A DNA stretch of 64,000 nucleotides, taken from the NCBI RefSeq assembly GCF_002081825.1, contig NZ_MUKU01000005.1, positions 154,307 through 218,306 of the forward strand, written 5' to 3'. The notes beneath the pieces were generated by a model that worked only from the letters and a program-made list of their open reading frames with translations, ran no database searches and was not told where the DNA came from. This document shows, piece by piece, positions 46,682 through 54,924 of this stretch. Made by a program: the position numbers and the translations under genes. Position 1 is the stretch's first letter. Each line of letters starts with the position of its first letter. The DNA is from Chromobacterium haemolyticum (lineage in GTDB: Bacteria; Pseudomonadota; Gammaproteobacteria; Burkholderiales; Chromobacteriaceae).

Positions 46682-47252
46682 GGCTTGGCGCAGGCCGGGC
46701 GGCTATCGTCCGGGCGCGATGCTGACGCGGCTGAGCCTGGACTGGCCCGAGCTGGACAGCCTGGACGCGGAGGAAGAAGGAGAGCGGCGTTTTCGGTTTC
46801 CGCACGGAGACTGGAGCTTTTCTGCGCGTGAGCGGGTGGAGGCGGGCTGGCTGGCGCATTTGGTGGCTTGCGAGTTCCGGCTGACGGTGCCCGGCGCGCC
46901 GGGCCGCGCGCGCATCCGCTTGCGCCACGGCGGCTTCTGGCGCCGCCGCGGCATCGTCGTTGAAGTGTTGGACGGCGACGCCGCGGCGTTGGCGCCCTTG
47001 CTGGAGCGCTTGCGCGCGGACGCGGATTTGCGCGTCGCCCTGTCGCCGCTGGATTTCAAGCGTTGCGAGCTGCACGGCGGCCAGGACGGCTGGCAGCTAT
47101 GCCTGGAGCCTTACGGCGCCAGCGAGGTAGCGTGCCGGCTGCCGCCCTTGCGGCGCTACATCGGCCTGCGCGGCGTGCAGGGCCTGGCGGTGCTGGCCAG
47201 CCTGGCCGCCTGCCGCCGCGTCTTGCTGGCGGCGGAGGCGGGGCGGGGCTAG
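46662..47252 (+). CDS. uncharacterised protein coupled to the amine permease
   Basis: About 196 residues from GTG 46662, which lies inside the permease gene with GGAG 7 nt upstream; internal ATG 46719 is an alternative. There is no signal peptide. The central part is rich in charged and hydrophobic alternation (EFRLTVPGAPGRARIRLRH, IVVEVLDGD, CELHGGQDGWQLCLEP) and the end is a hydrophobic helix (GVQGLAVLASLAACRRVLLAA). It may be one of the DUF3156-type proteins seen next to tyramine permeases, but I am not sure. The overlap implies a role tied to the transporter or pathway. Confidence 0.65.
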   Translation: MWPRLAEAWRRPGGYRPGAMLTRLSLDWPELDSLDAEEEGERRFRFPHGDWSFSARERVEAGWLAHLVACEFRLTVPGAPGRARIRLRHGGFWRRRGIVVEVLDGDAAALAPLLERLRADADLRVALSPLDFKRCELHGGQDGWQLCLEPYGASEVACRLPPLRRYIGLRGVQGLAVLASLAACRRVLLAAEAGRG

Positions 47253-47332
47253 ACATCAGCGAGCGTGGCTGCGTTTCATCCTCTCGATCCATGGTGACTC
47301 GCGGAGGGGCGGACCCTCGTCCGTCGCGGAAA

Positions 47333-47352
47333 CAGGATCGTGAACAGCTTCT
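47333..47352 (-). repeat. terminal fragment of the 145-bp repeat at the hpaR end
   Basis: On the minus strand AGAAGCTGTTCACGATCCTG matches the repeat terminus AGAACCTGTTTACGATCTGC at 16 of 20 positions. It starts inside the second of two tandem in-frame stop codons (TAA TGA) of the hpaR-like gene. The rest of the 101-bp gap shows no further match. Confidence 0.55.
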
Positions 47353-47354
47353 CA

Positions 47355-47792
47355 TTACGGCGCGGGCAAGTTTTCCAACTCGTCCAGCAAAGCCAGCAAG
47401 GCCTGTAGCTTGGCAGGGGAGAAATGCGTCTCGATCCGTCGGTAGCAGTCGTTGAACAGCGGGATGATGCGTTGGGTCAGCGTCTTGGCGTGGGGCGTGG
47501 GCGTGACGATCAAGCGGCGATTGTCGCTTCGGGCGCGGTGACGGTAAACCAGGTCGTCCCGCTCCATGCGCGTCAGGATGCCGCTGAGGCTGGGCGGATG
47601 GATGCCGGCGCGCTGGGCGATCTCGCCGGCCTCCATTTCCCCGCGTTCCGCCAGCAGGCGCAGCACGCGCCATTGCTGTTCCGACAGCCCGTGGCGGCTC
47701 AACACCGGTCGAAAGTAGGACATCACCGCTTCGCGGGCGCGCAGCAGGCGTTGCGGCAATTGATATTGATAGGGGCGTTGCGTGGGATCCAT
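47355..47792 (-). CDS. hpaR: MarR-family repressor HpaR of the homoprotocatechuate operon
   Basis: A 145-residue winged-helix repressor with the HpaR pattern LLRAREAVMSYFRPVLSRHGLSEQQWR, GEIAQRAGIHPPSLSGILTRMERDDLV and SDNRRLIVTPTP. HpaR represses the meta-operon until 4-hydroxyphenylacetate, its 3-hydroxy or homoprotocatechuate form binds. Located 7.6 kb from the operon start and divergent to an SDR gene; a candidate operator lies at 47850-47864 in its own promoter. Confidence 0.9.
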   Translation of the reverse strand: MDPTQRPYQYQLPQRLLRAREAVMSYFRPVLSRHGLSEQQWRVLRLLAERGEMEAGEIAQRAGIHPPSLSGILTRMERDDLVYRHRARSDNRRLIVTPTPHAKTLTQRIIPLFNDCYRRIETHFSPAKLQALLALLDELENLPAP

Positions 47793-47849
47793 GGCGGCTC
47801 CTTCGATTCAAGTCGCGTGAAAGGGACGGGGATGGCCTGACGATTAAAT

Positions 47850-47864
47850 GAATATATTAACATG
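47850..47864. promoter_or_regulatory. candidate HpaR operator between hpaR and the SDR gene
   Basis: GAATATATTAACATG shares GAATAT and ATTAACATG with the site upstream of hpaG1 (39785-39801), the spacer being 2 bp shorter. It is 57 bp before the hpaR ATG and 57 bp before the SDR ATG, so it could control both. Confidence 0.5.
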
Positions 47865-47921
47865 ATGCCGGCGCGTCCCGCCGGCGTGCTTCGAAGGCAA
47901 ACTGGGCCAAAGGAGGCTGCG

Positions 47922-48716
47922 ATGTCCTTGCGAGATAAAACCATTGTGATCACCGGCGCGGGTTCCGGCATCGGCGCGGTCTGCGCGCGGCGTTTCGCCG
48001 CCGAGGGCGCGCGCGTGGCTCTGGTGGGGCGGCGGGCCGGGCCTCTGTTGGCGCTGGCGGAGGAAACCGGCGGCCTGGCCTTGGCGGGCGACGCCGCCGA
48101 CTCCGCGGTCTGGGAGGATTTTCTCGCGCGCATCCGCGCGCGCTGGGGGCGGGTGGACGGCTTGGCGGCTTGCGCCGGCGGTCTGGGCATGGGCGCGGCG
48201 CTGGAGACCGACGACGAGGCCTGGCGCGCCGCCATGCGCGCGAATCTGGACACCGCCTTCGTCAGCGCCCGCGCCTGCCTGCCGGACCTGATCCGACAGG
48301 GCGGCGGCATGGTGTTGATGTCCTCCATCGCCGGCCTGGCGGCCGGACCGCAAGCATGCGGCTATGTCGTGGCCAAGCACGCCTTGCTGGGTTTGACCCG
48401 GTCGCTGGCGCGCGACTACGGGCTGGCGGTGCGAGTGAACGCGCTGTGTCCGGGTTGGGTGCGCACACCGATGGCGGACGAGGAGATGCGGCCGTTGATG
48501 GCGGCCCATGGCGAAGATCTGGAGGCCGCCTACAGGCGGGTGACCGCCGACGTGCCTTTGCGGCGGCCGGCTACGCCGGAGGAAATCGCCGCGATCTGCC
48601 GCTTTCTATTGTCCGACGAGGCCGCGATGGTCAGCGGCGCTTGCCTGACGGCCGACGGCGGCGCGACGGCGGTGGATGTGCCGACGCTGGCTTACGCGCG
48701 GCTGGAAAGGGAATGA
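47922..48716 (+). CDS. short-chain dehydrogenase/reductase
   Basis: A 264-residue classical SDR: cofactor motif TGAGSGIGAVC, ACAGG for the N-A-G region, catalytic S in MSSIAGLAAG and Y-x-x-x-K in GYVVAKHALLG, then CPGWVRTPM. It reduces or oxidises a carbonyl/alcohol with NAD(P)H. Divergent from hpaR and next to a moaF homologue; in Klebsiella an SDR-like gene and moaF form an operon of the monoamine regulon, so a role in amine catabolism is plausible. AGGAGG precedes ATG 47922. Confidence 0.87.
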   Translation: MSLRDKTIVITGAGSGIGAVCARRFAAEGARVALVGRRAGPLLALAEETGGLALAGDAADSAVWEDFLARIRARWGRVDGLAACAGGLGMGAALETDDEAWRAAMRANLDTAFVSARACLPDLIRQGGGMVLMSSIAGLAAGPQACGYVVAKHALLGLTRSLARDYGLAVRVNALCPGWVRTPMADEEMRPLMAAHGEDLEAAYRRVTADVPLRRPATPEEIAAICRFLLSDEAAMVSGACLTADGGATAVDVPTLAYARLERE

Positions 48717-48731
48717 AGGCCGGCCGGACCT

Positions 48732-49556
48732 TTAACCGCGAGTGTGGTTGACGACGCTGGCCCGCGCGCCCACCCGGAAGTTGCGGGTGGCGCCGAAATC
48801 CCCGTCCTGATAGCCGAAGATCTTGCCGTCGGTGCGCATTTGCTCCAGGTCGATCAAGATCACGCCCAGGGTGGGGATGATTTTTTCGCGCCAGACGAAT
48901 AAATACAGCCGCTCCGCCACTTGGTAGTAGTGGCAGCGGTCGACGTCGGCCAGGCCGCGCTCCACGCCTTCCAGACAATGCCAGGCGTAGAGGCCGTCGT
49001 TCAGGTAAATGTGCTCGTAGCACTCGGTGGGGCTGTAGCGGTAGCGGTTGCGCATGCCGATCAGTTCGCGGCTGGGCGGGTGCGGCGGGACCGCGGCGGC
49101 GGGCTGGTTGACGGCGCCGTGGAGGAATTCGACTTCCACGCCGGTCAGCTCCATCTGGCGTTCCACCCGGTCGAAGGCGCAGATCCGCGTCGCGGCGGCG
49201 TCGGGCAGCCGGCCCCGGATCAAGGTGAAGCGGCCGCGCGCCAGGTCCAGGATCAGGCTGAGGGACTGTGCGGCCGGGCCCTGGTGGCGGAAGTCGATGA
49301 AATAGACGCCGGGTCGCAAGGAACTGGCGTGGAAGCCGTTCATGTCCGCCAGCGCCGAGGCCAAGCCCGGCTGGACAATGGCGGCCCGAGCGTCTCCGTC
49401 GGGCTCCAGTCGGCAATCCGCGGCGCTGTCGTCGTCGAAGCACAGCCGCAGGCTTTGCCCGTCCAGTTCGGCGCAGCGGGGCAGGGCCAGGCTGTCGGGC
49501 GCGAAGCCGTCGGCCAACGCGCCAACCTGGATGAATTCGGGGGTGATGTTGGACAT
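48732..49556 (-). CDS. moaF: MoaF-like protein of the monoamine regulon type
   Basis: A 274-residue protein without signal peptide. It follows the MoaF family layout: an N-terminal lipocalin-like half (LSLILDLARGRFTLIRGRLP) and a C-terminal half with RNRYRYSPTECYEHIYLND and WREKIIPTLGVILIDLEQMRTDGKIFGY. The family is often labelled molybdenum cofactor protein F, but the name comes from the Klebsiella monoamine regulon; its biochemical role is unknown. It ends a three-gene operon (MFS - HDAC-like - moaF) beside hpaR. Confidence 0.82.
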   Translation of the reverse strand: MSNITPEFIQVGALADGFAPDSLALPRCAELDGQSLRLCFDDDSAADCRLEPDGDARAAIVQPGLASALADMNGFHASSLRPGVYFIDFRHQGPAAQSLSLILDLARGRFTLIRGRLPDAAATRICAFDRVERQMELTGVEVEFLHGAVNQPAAAVPPHPPSRELIGMRNRYRYSPTECYEHIYLNDGLYAWHCLEGVERGLADVDRCHYYQVAERLYLFVWREKIIPTLGVILIDLEQMRTDGKIFGYQDGDFGATRNFRVGARASVVNHTRG

Positions 49557-49585
49557 AGGGTTTCTCCTTGATGATTTGAGCGCGT

Positions 49586-50698
49586 TCAAAACCCGTGTTG
49601 CTCGGCTTGCGCCTCCAGCAGGCAAGTCTGCAGCTCGCGCATCGGCGCGCCCGGCTGTTGAGCGACGATCAACTCCAGCAGCGGATCCTCCACCTCGGTG
49701 CGAATGCCGGACAGCGCCTCCAGCGCGGCCAGGCCGCAAAAGGGTACGTAGGCTTCGGAATAACCGCCTTCGTGCAGCAGGACCAGCCGTCCGTTCGCCT
49801 CGGCGTCGGCGTAGTCGGCCAACTGCCGCGTCATGGCGCGGAAGGTGTCGCTGTGCGCTTGCATCCTGGCCAGCGGGTCGACGGCGTTGGCGTCGTAGCC
49901 GCAGGCCACGATGATCAGCTCGGGCCGGAAACGCCGCAGCGCCGGCAGGACCAGCAAGCGCATCGCGTCCAGATAGGCTTGGTGACCGCCGCCGGGCAGC
50001 AGCGGAATATTCAGATTGGCGTCCAGGCCGTCGCCCTCGCCGCGGTCCTCGGCTCCGCCGGAGCCGGGCGGATAGCAGCCATCCTGATGCAGGGAGAGAG
50101 TCAACACGTCGCCGCGTTGGTAAAAAATCGACTGGGTGCCGTTGCCGTGGTGCACGTCCCAGTCCACGATGGCGACGCGGCGCAGGCCGTGGCGGGCGAT
50201 GGCCAACTCCGCGGCGAGGGCGGCGTTGGCCAGAAAGCAGAAGCCCATCGCGCCGTCCGCCGAACAATGGTGGCCGGGCGGACGGGACAAGGCGTAGGCC
50301 TTGTCGGCCTCGCCGGCAAGTACGGCGTTTACCGCGGCCCAGGCCAGGCCGGCGGACAACTTGGCGATTTCATAGCTGCCGGGGCCGATTGGCGCTTGCG
50401 GCCCCAACTCGCCGCCGCCGGCGTCGCTGAGCGCTTTGAAGCGTTGCAGATAGGCGGCCGAGTGCACGCGCAGCAGATCGTCTTCGCCCAGCGGCGGCGC
50501 GCTGCGCACTTGCAGCCGGGCGCTGAGGCCGGACACGTCCATCAGGTTTTTCAGCCGGCGTTTGCTGTCCGGGGATTCCGCGTGGCCGCCGCCGGAAGGT
50601 GGTTGCACCCAGCCGCCCACCGGAAGAATCTGCGCGTGAGGGCCGACGCTGTGCCACAGACAGAGCTCGTCGAAGAAAAACGCGGTGCGGGAGGTCAT
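49586..50698 (-). CDS. histone deacetylase-family amidohydrolase (class II-like)
   Basis: A 370-residue Zn-dependent deacetylase: RPPGHHCSADGAMGFCFLANAA with the His pair and active-site loop, VAIVDWDVHHGNGTQSIFY with Zn ligands Asp and His, and VACGYDANAVDPLARMQ with the third ligand. It resembles bacterial class II HDAC-like and acetylpolyamine amidohydrolases. Coupled by a 4-bp overlap to an upstream MFS gene and followed by moaF; the setting points to release of an amine from an N-acylated compound, not histone deacetylation. The substrate is inferred only. Confidence 0.88.
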   Translation of the reverse strand: MTSRTAFFFDELCLWHSVGPHAQILPVGGWVQPPSGGGHAESPDSKRRLKNLMDVSGLSARLQVRSAPPLGEDDLLRVHSAAYLQRFKALSDAGGGELGPQAPIGPGSYEIAKLSAGLAWAAVNAVLAGEADKAYALSRPPGHHCSADGAMGFCFLANAALAAELAIARHGLRRVAIVDWDVHHGNGTQSIFYQRGDVLTLSLHQDGCYPPGSGGAEDRGEGDGLDANLNIPLLPGGGHQAYLDAMRLLVLPALRRFRPELIIVACGYDANAVDPLARMQAHSDTFRAMTRQLADYADAEANGRLVLLHEGGYSEAYVPFCGLAALEALSGIRTEVEDPLLELIVAQQPGAPMRELQTCLLEAQAEQHGF

Positions 50699-51858
50699 TG
50701 CGGGCTCCTTGTCGTTGCGGGCCGCAGCGTCAGCAATAGGGCCAGCGATAAGGCGGCCAGCCCCATGGAGACGAGCAGCAGGGTTTGCGGGTTTTGGCCG
50801 TGGGCGGCCATTAATTCGCCGGCTAGCGACGGACCCAGCGCCAGGCCGCCGCCTATCGCCAGATTGACGGTGTTCATCAGCCGGCCGCTGTGATCCAACG
50901 CGGCCAGCGTGGCCAGAATAAAGGGCAGGATGAAGGTCCACGCGTATTTGAAGGCGAGCGCCGCCGCCGCGAAGCGGCCGGCGCGCGGCGCGCCCAGCAG
51001 CAGGGCCAGCGCCAGCAGCATCAGCCCATAACCGGCGATCAGCAGACGGCGGCGTTGTCCGCGCCCGCCGATCGCCGCGGCGCAGACGGAACCGGCGATG
51101 CCCATCAAGGTGGCGAGGGCCAGCCAGTCGCCGCTTTGTTCGGGCGTCAGCCCCGCCTGGCCGGCGATGCTGCCGATGAAGGTCCAGGTGCCGCTCAGGC
51201 TGACGTAAAAGCACAAGGTGGCGGCCGCGCCGATCAGCGCTGGGCGCCAGGGCGGCGCTTTCGCGCTGGCAGGCCCGCCGGGCTTGGCCGCAGAGGGGGG
51301 AAACCAGCGGGCCAGCGGCAGGCACAAGGCCATCAGCGCCGCCAGGCTCAGATAACAGGCGGCGATGCCGTAGCGGGCGAACCAGCCCGGAAACAGGACC
51401 AGCCCCAAAGCGCCCAGGGCCAACTGGCCTGAGACCCACAGGCCGTAGGCGCGGTCCGGATTGGGGCTGGCCGCGGCGGTGGACAGGCATAGAATCATCA
51501 AGGAGCCGCCGGCCAGCGCGCTGAGCAGCCTCAGCGGCAACAGCTGGGCGTAAGTGGCGGCGAAACAGGAGGCGAGATTGGCGGCGATGAACAGTACGCC
51601 GGCGCAGGCGGCGGCGCGGCGCCAGTCCACGCGCGGCAGCCATAGATAGGCCGGCAGCGTCGCCAGGCTCATCGCGCCCAGCTCCACGGAGAACAGGAGG
51701 CCGATTCGTTCCGGCCCCAGGCCAAACTGGGCGGCCAATTGGCTGGCCAGCGCCGGGGCGGTCATCAGCACCAGCGGCGCGACGGCGGCGAAGGCGATCA
51801 GGGCGATCAGGCCGCCGCGGACGGGCTCGGCGGTAGGGACGGGCAGGCGAGCGGTCAT
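50695..51858 (-). CDS. MFS transporter coupled to the HDAC-like gene
   Basis: A 387-residue protein with about 12 hydrophobic segments and MFS organisation (LGPERIGLLFSVELGAMSLATLPAYLW; second half GLTPEQSGDWLALATLMGIAG), but weak loop signatures. It shares ATGA with the HDAC-like gene. It may import the substrate of that hydrolase or export its product. There is no signal on direction of transport. Confidence 0.85.
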   Translation of the reverse strand: MTARLPVPTAEPVRGGLIALIAFAAVAPLVLMTAPALASQLAAQFGLGPERIGLLFSVELGAMSLATLPAYLWLPRVDWRRAAACAGVLFIAANLASCFAATYAQLLPLRLLSALAGGSLMILCLSTAAASPNPDRAYGLWVSGQLALGALGLVLFPGWFARYGIAACYLSLAALMALCLPLARWFPPSAAKPGGPASAKAPPWRPALIGAAATLCFYVSLSGTWTFIGSIAGQAGLTPEQSGDWLALATLMGIAGSVCAAAIGGRGQRRRLLIAGYGLMLLALALLLGAPRAGRFAAAALAFKYAWTFILPFILATLAALDHSGRLMNTVNLAIGGGLALGPSLAGELMAAHGQNPQTLLLVSMGLAALSLALLLTLRPATTRSPQ

Positions 51859-51977
51859 GTTTTCCCCCGGCGGCGTGAGTCGTAAACCAGGCTTACGCTC
51901 GCAAGATTCGCGCGGAGGGGCAAGTGGGAGAACGGCGCTTTGCCGATTTGGGATAGCGGAGACGCAACAGAGCGGCG

Positions 51978-52763
51978 TCAGCGGTTGAGTTGGCGCAGCG
52001 CGTCTTGCAGGGCTTTGCGGTATTCGGGGGATTCCCGCGTCTGGGCGATGGCTTCCCAGAATTGGCGGGTCAGCTTGGGGTGGCCGTCCGCGAAGTTGTG
52101 GGAAAAAATCAGGTAGTAAGGCTTGGCGACCAGATCCGGCCCCACTTTTTCTACTCTGTCCCTATAGACCGGGTTGCTCGCCAGCAGGCTGTCGCCGGTC
52201 AAGGTGGGCAGGGCAAGGGCGCCGATGCGGCGTGCCAAGAGCTTGTTCAGATTCTGCTCCGGGTTGCGGGAGCTGTCGTCGACCGGCGCGCCCAGCGCTT
52301 GCAGTTGGGCGATCACCGAGAAGCCGGTCTGCGCGCCGACGGCGCCGTCGAGATGGCTGAGGCTCTGGCCGTCCCATTCCAGCTTAGAGCCTTTCAGTCG
52401 GTACAGGCTGTAGCCGTCCAGGTGCATGCGCAAGGCCGGGTCGGCGGCGTCGCCTTTCATCGGATAGACGCCGATGCGCAGCCGCTCCGGTTTGAAGCTG
52501 ATCTCGAAGATGCCGTCGATCTGATTGTTTTGCACCTCGCTCAGGCAGCGCACCCAGGCCATCTCCCGGATTTCCAGCTTGATATTGGTTTTTTGGGCGG
52601 CGGACTTCAGCATCTGCAAGCTCAGGCTGGGGCCGTTCTGGCTGCGCCATGGCGGGGAGTCCATGTCTTCGGTGCACAGCTGCAGGCTGGCGGGGCGCGG
52701 TTCGGCCGCGGCGCCGAACGCGAATAGCGACAGCAGCAGGAAGATCAGACGAGCACGAGGCAT
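51978..52763 (-). CDS. periplasmic binding protein, SBP_bac_3 type, orphan
   Basis: A 261-residue protein with a signal peptide (MPRARLIFLLLSLFAFGAAA-EP), starting LQLCTEDMDSPPWRSQNG; the fold of amino-acid-type binding proteins is recognisable (IDGIFEISFKPERLRIGVYPM, GFSVIAQLQALGAPVDDS). It has two cysteines (C32, C73 region) that may pair. No permease gene is adjacent, so it is a solitary member like the protein at 15052-15777. Separate from the MFS gene by 119 bp. Confidence 0.85.
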   Translation of the reverse strand: MPRARLIFLLLSLFAFGAAAEPRPASLQLCTEDMDSPPWRSQNGPSLSLQMLKSAAQKTNIKLEIREMAWVRCLSEVQNNQIDGIFEISFKPERLRIGVYPMKGDAADPALRMHLDGYSLYRLKGSKLEWDGQSLSHLDGAVGAQTGFSVIAQLQALGAPVDDSSRNPEQNLNKLLARRIGALALPTLTGDSLLASNPVYRDRVEKVGPDLVAKPYYLIFSHNFADGHPKLTRQFWEAIAQTRESPEYRKALQDALRQLNR

Positions 52764-52856
52764 ACGGAGGCTCCGCGATGGGAGGCGGGGTGAACTTGCT
52801 TTAGTTATTTGCGCCGCAACAAAAAAAGGCAAGCGGGAAAAGGACGGGGACAATGC

Positions 52857-52885
52857 AAAAAGCCGATTCCTCGGAATCGGCTTTT
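52857..52885. terminator. bidirectional terminator downstream of tRNA-Ala
   Basis: AGCCGATTCC/GGAATCGGCT, perfect arms around TC, flanked by A4 on the left and T3 on the right. It lies 44 bp past the tRNA 3' end (minus strand), where the T-run GGCTTTTT forms on the tRNA strand. Confidence 0.88.
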
Positions 52886-52928
52886 GCTGCGCGCCGCGCT
52901 GGGCGGCGTCTCGCTGTGAAGCAGTTTT

Positions 52929-53004
<76 letters not shown>

Positions 53005-53181
53005 GCACCGGCTGCGTTTCACAGTGCTGCGCAGTATATGGCAGCGGCAGGATCGTGTAAATAGCCTCCGCCATTTTTTTTTGGATAATTTTCCGGCGGC
53101 GGCGTGGCCGCCGGCATAGGAGGGGCCGGGGCGCTCGGTTATAATCCCGGATTCGCCAGCCATACAACAGGAAGCAAGCCA

Positions 53182-53994
53182 ATGTCGGTTGGGCATTACG
53201 AGAATTTCCCGGTGGGCTCCATTCTGCTGCCGCGCAGGATGCGCCGCGCCGTGCACGCCATCTACCATTTCGCGCGTTACGCCGACGATGTGGCGGACGA
53301 GGGCGACGACGCCCCCGAGCTGAGGCTGGCCGAACTGGACCGCCTGGGCGCGGAGCTGGAGCGCATCGGCGCCGGGCAGACGCCGGATACGGCCATGATG
53401 CGCAATCTGGCGGCGGCGATCGCCGAGCACGGCCTGGACTTGCAGCCGTTTCACGACTTGCTGGCGGCTTTTCGCCAGGATGTGGAAAAAACCCGCTACC
53501 GCGATTACGCGGAATTAGCGGATTACTGCCGTCGTTCCGCCAATCCGGTGGGCCGGCTGATGCTGGCCCTGTGCGGCGAGAACGACCGACGCTCGCTGGC
53601 GATGTCGGACGGCATCTGCACCGCGCTGCAACTGATCAACTTCCTGCAGGATGTGGAGCTGGACTGGCGCAAGGGCCGGGTGTATCTGCCGCAGGAGGAT
53701 TTGCAGCGCTTCCGGGTGACCGAGGGACAGATCGCCGCGCGCGACGCCGGCGGCCTGTGGCAGCCGATGATGCGCGCCCAGATTGAACGCGCGCGCAAGA
53801 TGTTGCAGGCCGGCGCGCCGCTGGGCAAAGTGCTGAAGGGCAGGATGGGGCTGGAACTGAGGCTGATCATTCTGGGCGGCGAGCGCATCCTGAAAAAACT
53901 GCACGACTCCGGCGGCGACGTATTCCGCAGCCGTCCGGTGCTGGGATGGCGCGACTGGATTTACATGCTGTGGCGCGCGGCGCGCGCCAAGTGA
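53182..53994 (+). CDS. hpnC: squalene synthase HpnC
   Basis: A 270-residue squalene/phytoene synthase-fold protein. The first Asp-rich motif is FARYADDVADEG (residues about 30-41), the second NFLQDVELDWRKGRVYLP. With HpnD and HpnE it makes squalene in three steps: HpnD makes presqualene diphosphate, HpnC hydroxysqualene, HpnE squalene. ATG 53182 has AGGAAGC; upstream frame is not coding. First gene of hpnCDE; no squalene-hopene cyclase is in the window. Confidence 0.93.
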   Translation: MSVGHYENFPVGSILLPRRMRRAVHAIYHFARYADDVADEGDDAPELRLAELDRLGAELERIGAGQTPDTAMMRNLAAAIAEHGLDLQPFHDLLAAFRQDVEKTRYRDYAELADYCRRSANPVGRLMLALCGENDRRSLAMSDGICTALQLINFLQDVELDWRKGRVYLPQEDLQRFRVTEGQIAARDAGGLWQPMMRAQIERARKMLQAGAPLGKVLKGRMGLELRLIILGGERILKKLHDSGGDVFRSRPVLGWRDWIYMLWRAARAK

Positions 53995-54071
53995 GCGCCG
54001 CGGCGCGACGACGATGAATATGATTGAAGGACGGCGGCCCTCCGCGGCCGCCGCTTGAACAGGAGTGGCGC

Positions 54072-54917
54072 GTGACGCCTGATCAGTATTGCGAAGACAA
54101 GGCCGCCGCCAGCGGCTCCAGCTTCTATTACAGCTTCCGCTTCTTGCCGGAGCCGCGCCGCCGTGCGATTACCGCGCTGTACGCCTTCTGCCGAGAGGTG
54201 GACGACGTGGTGGACGAATGCCACGACCCCAATGTGGCCAGCGCCAAGCTGGCCTGGTGGCGCGGCGAGGTCGCCAAGCTCTACCAGGGCGCGCCGGAAC
54301 ACCCGGTGATGCAGGCGCTGCAGCCGCACGCGCGGGCTTTCGGCCTGCCGCAGAGCGAGCTGGAGGAAATCATAGACGGCATGGCGATGGACCTGAGCAT
54401 GGCTCGCTATCAGCGCTTCCAGGACTTGTTGCTGTACTGCCACCGCGTGGCCGGCGTGGTGGGGCAGCTGGCGGCGCGCATCTTCGGCTACAGCGATGAG
54501 AAGACGCTGGAGTACGCGCATGAGCTGGGTATCGCTTTCCAATTGACCAACATCATCCGCGACGTGGGCGAGGACGCGCGCCGCGACCGCATCTATCTGC
54601 CGATGGAGGAGTTGCAGCGCTTCAACTGCCCGGCGATGGACATCCTGCATTATGAGGAAAGCGCGGCTTTCAAGGCCTTGATGGAGTTCCAGATAGAGCG
54701 CGCGCAGCAGTACTACCGGCAGGCCTGGGAAATGTTGCCCGCCGCGGACCGCAAGACGCAGCGGCCCGGCCTGCTGATGGCGGCGATCTATCGCGCCACC
54801 TTGGAGGAAATCAAGCTGGACGGCCCGGCCAAGGTGCTCAATCAGCGGCTGTCGCTGACGCCCATCCGCAAACTGTGGTTGGCATGGAAAACCTGGACCT
54901 TCGGCTACCGGCCGTGA
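54072..54917 (+). CDS. hpnD: presqualene diphosphate synthase HpnD
   Basis: A 281-residue protein of the same fold as HpnC with motifs FCREVDDVVDECHD and NIIRDVGEDARRDRIYLP; it joins two farnesyl diphosphates. GTG 54072 with AGGAG 6 nt upstream is preferred (MTPDQYCEDKAAASGSSFYY, the family N-terminus); a TTG at 54024 would add 16 residues. It lies 77 bp after hpnC and 7 bp before hpnE. Confidence 0.94.
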   Translation: MTPDQYCEDKAAASGSSFYYSFRFLPEPRRRAITALYAFCREVDDVVDECHDPNVASAKLAWWRGEVAKLYQGAPEHPVMQALQPHARAFGLPQSELEEIIDGMAMDLSMARYQRFQDLLLYCHRVAGVVGQLAARIFGYSDEKTLEYAHELGIAFQLTNIIRDVGEDARRDRIYLPMEELQRFNCPAMDILHYEESAAFKALMEFQIERAQQYYRQAWEMLPAADRKTQRPGLLMAAIYRATLEEIKLDGPAKVLNQRLSLTPIRKLWLAWKTWTFGYRP

Positions 54918-54924
54918 GCCGACG

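Noticed and set aside
48732..49556. Molybdenum cofactor biosynthesis role for the MoaF-like protein
   Set aside because: No other molybdopterin genes are nearby; the family name stems from the Klebsiella monoamine regulon, which fits this aromatic amine cluster.
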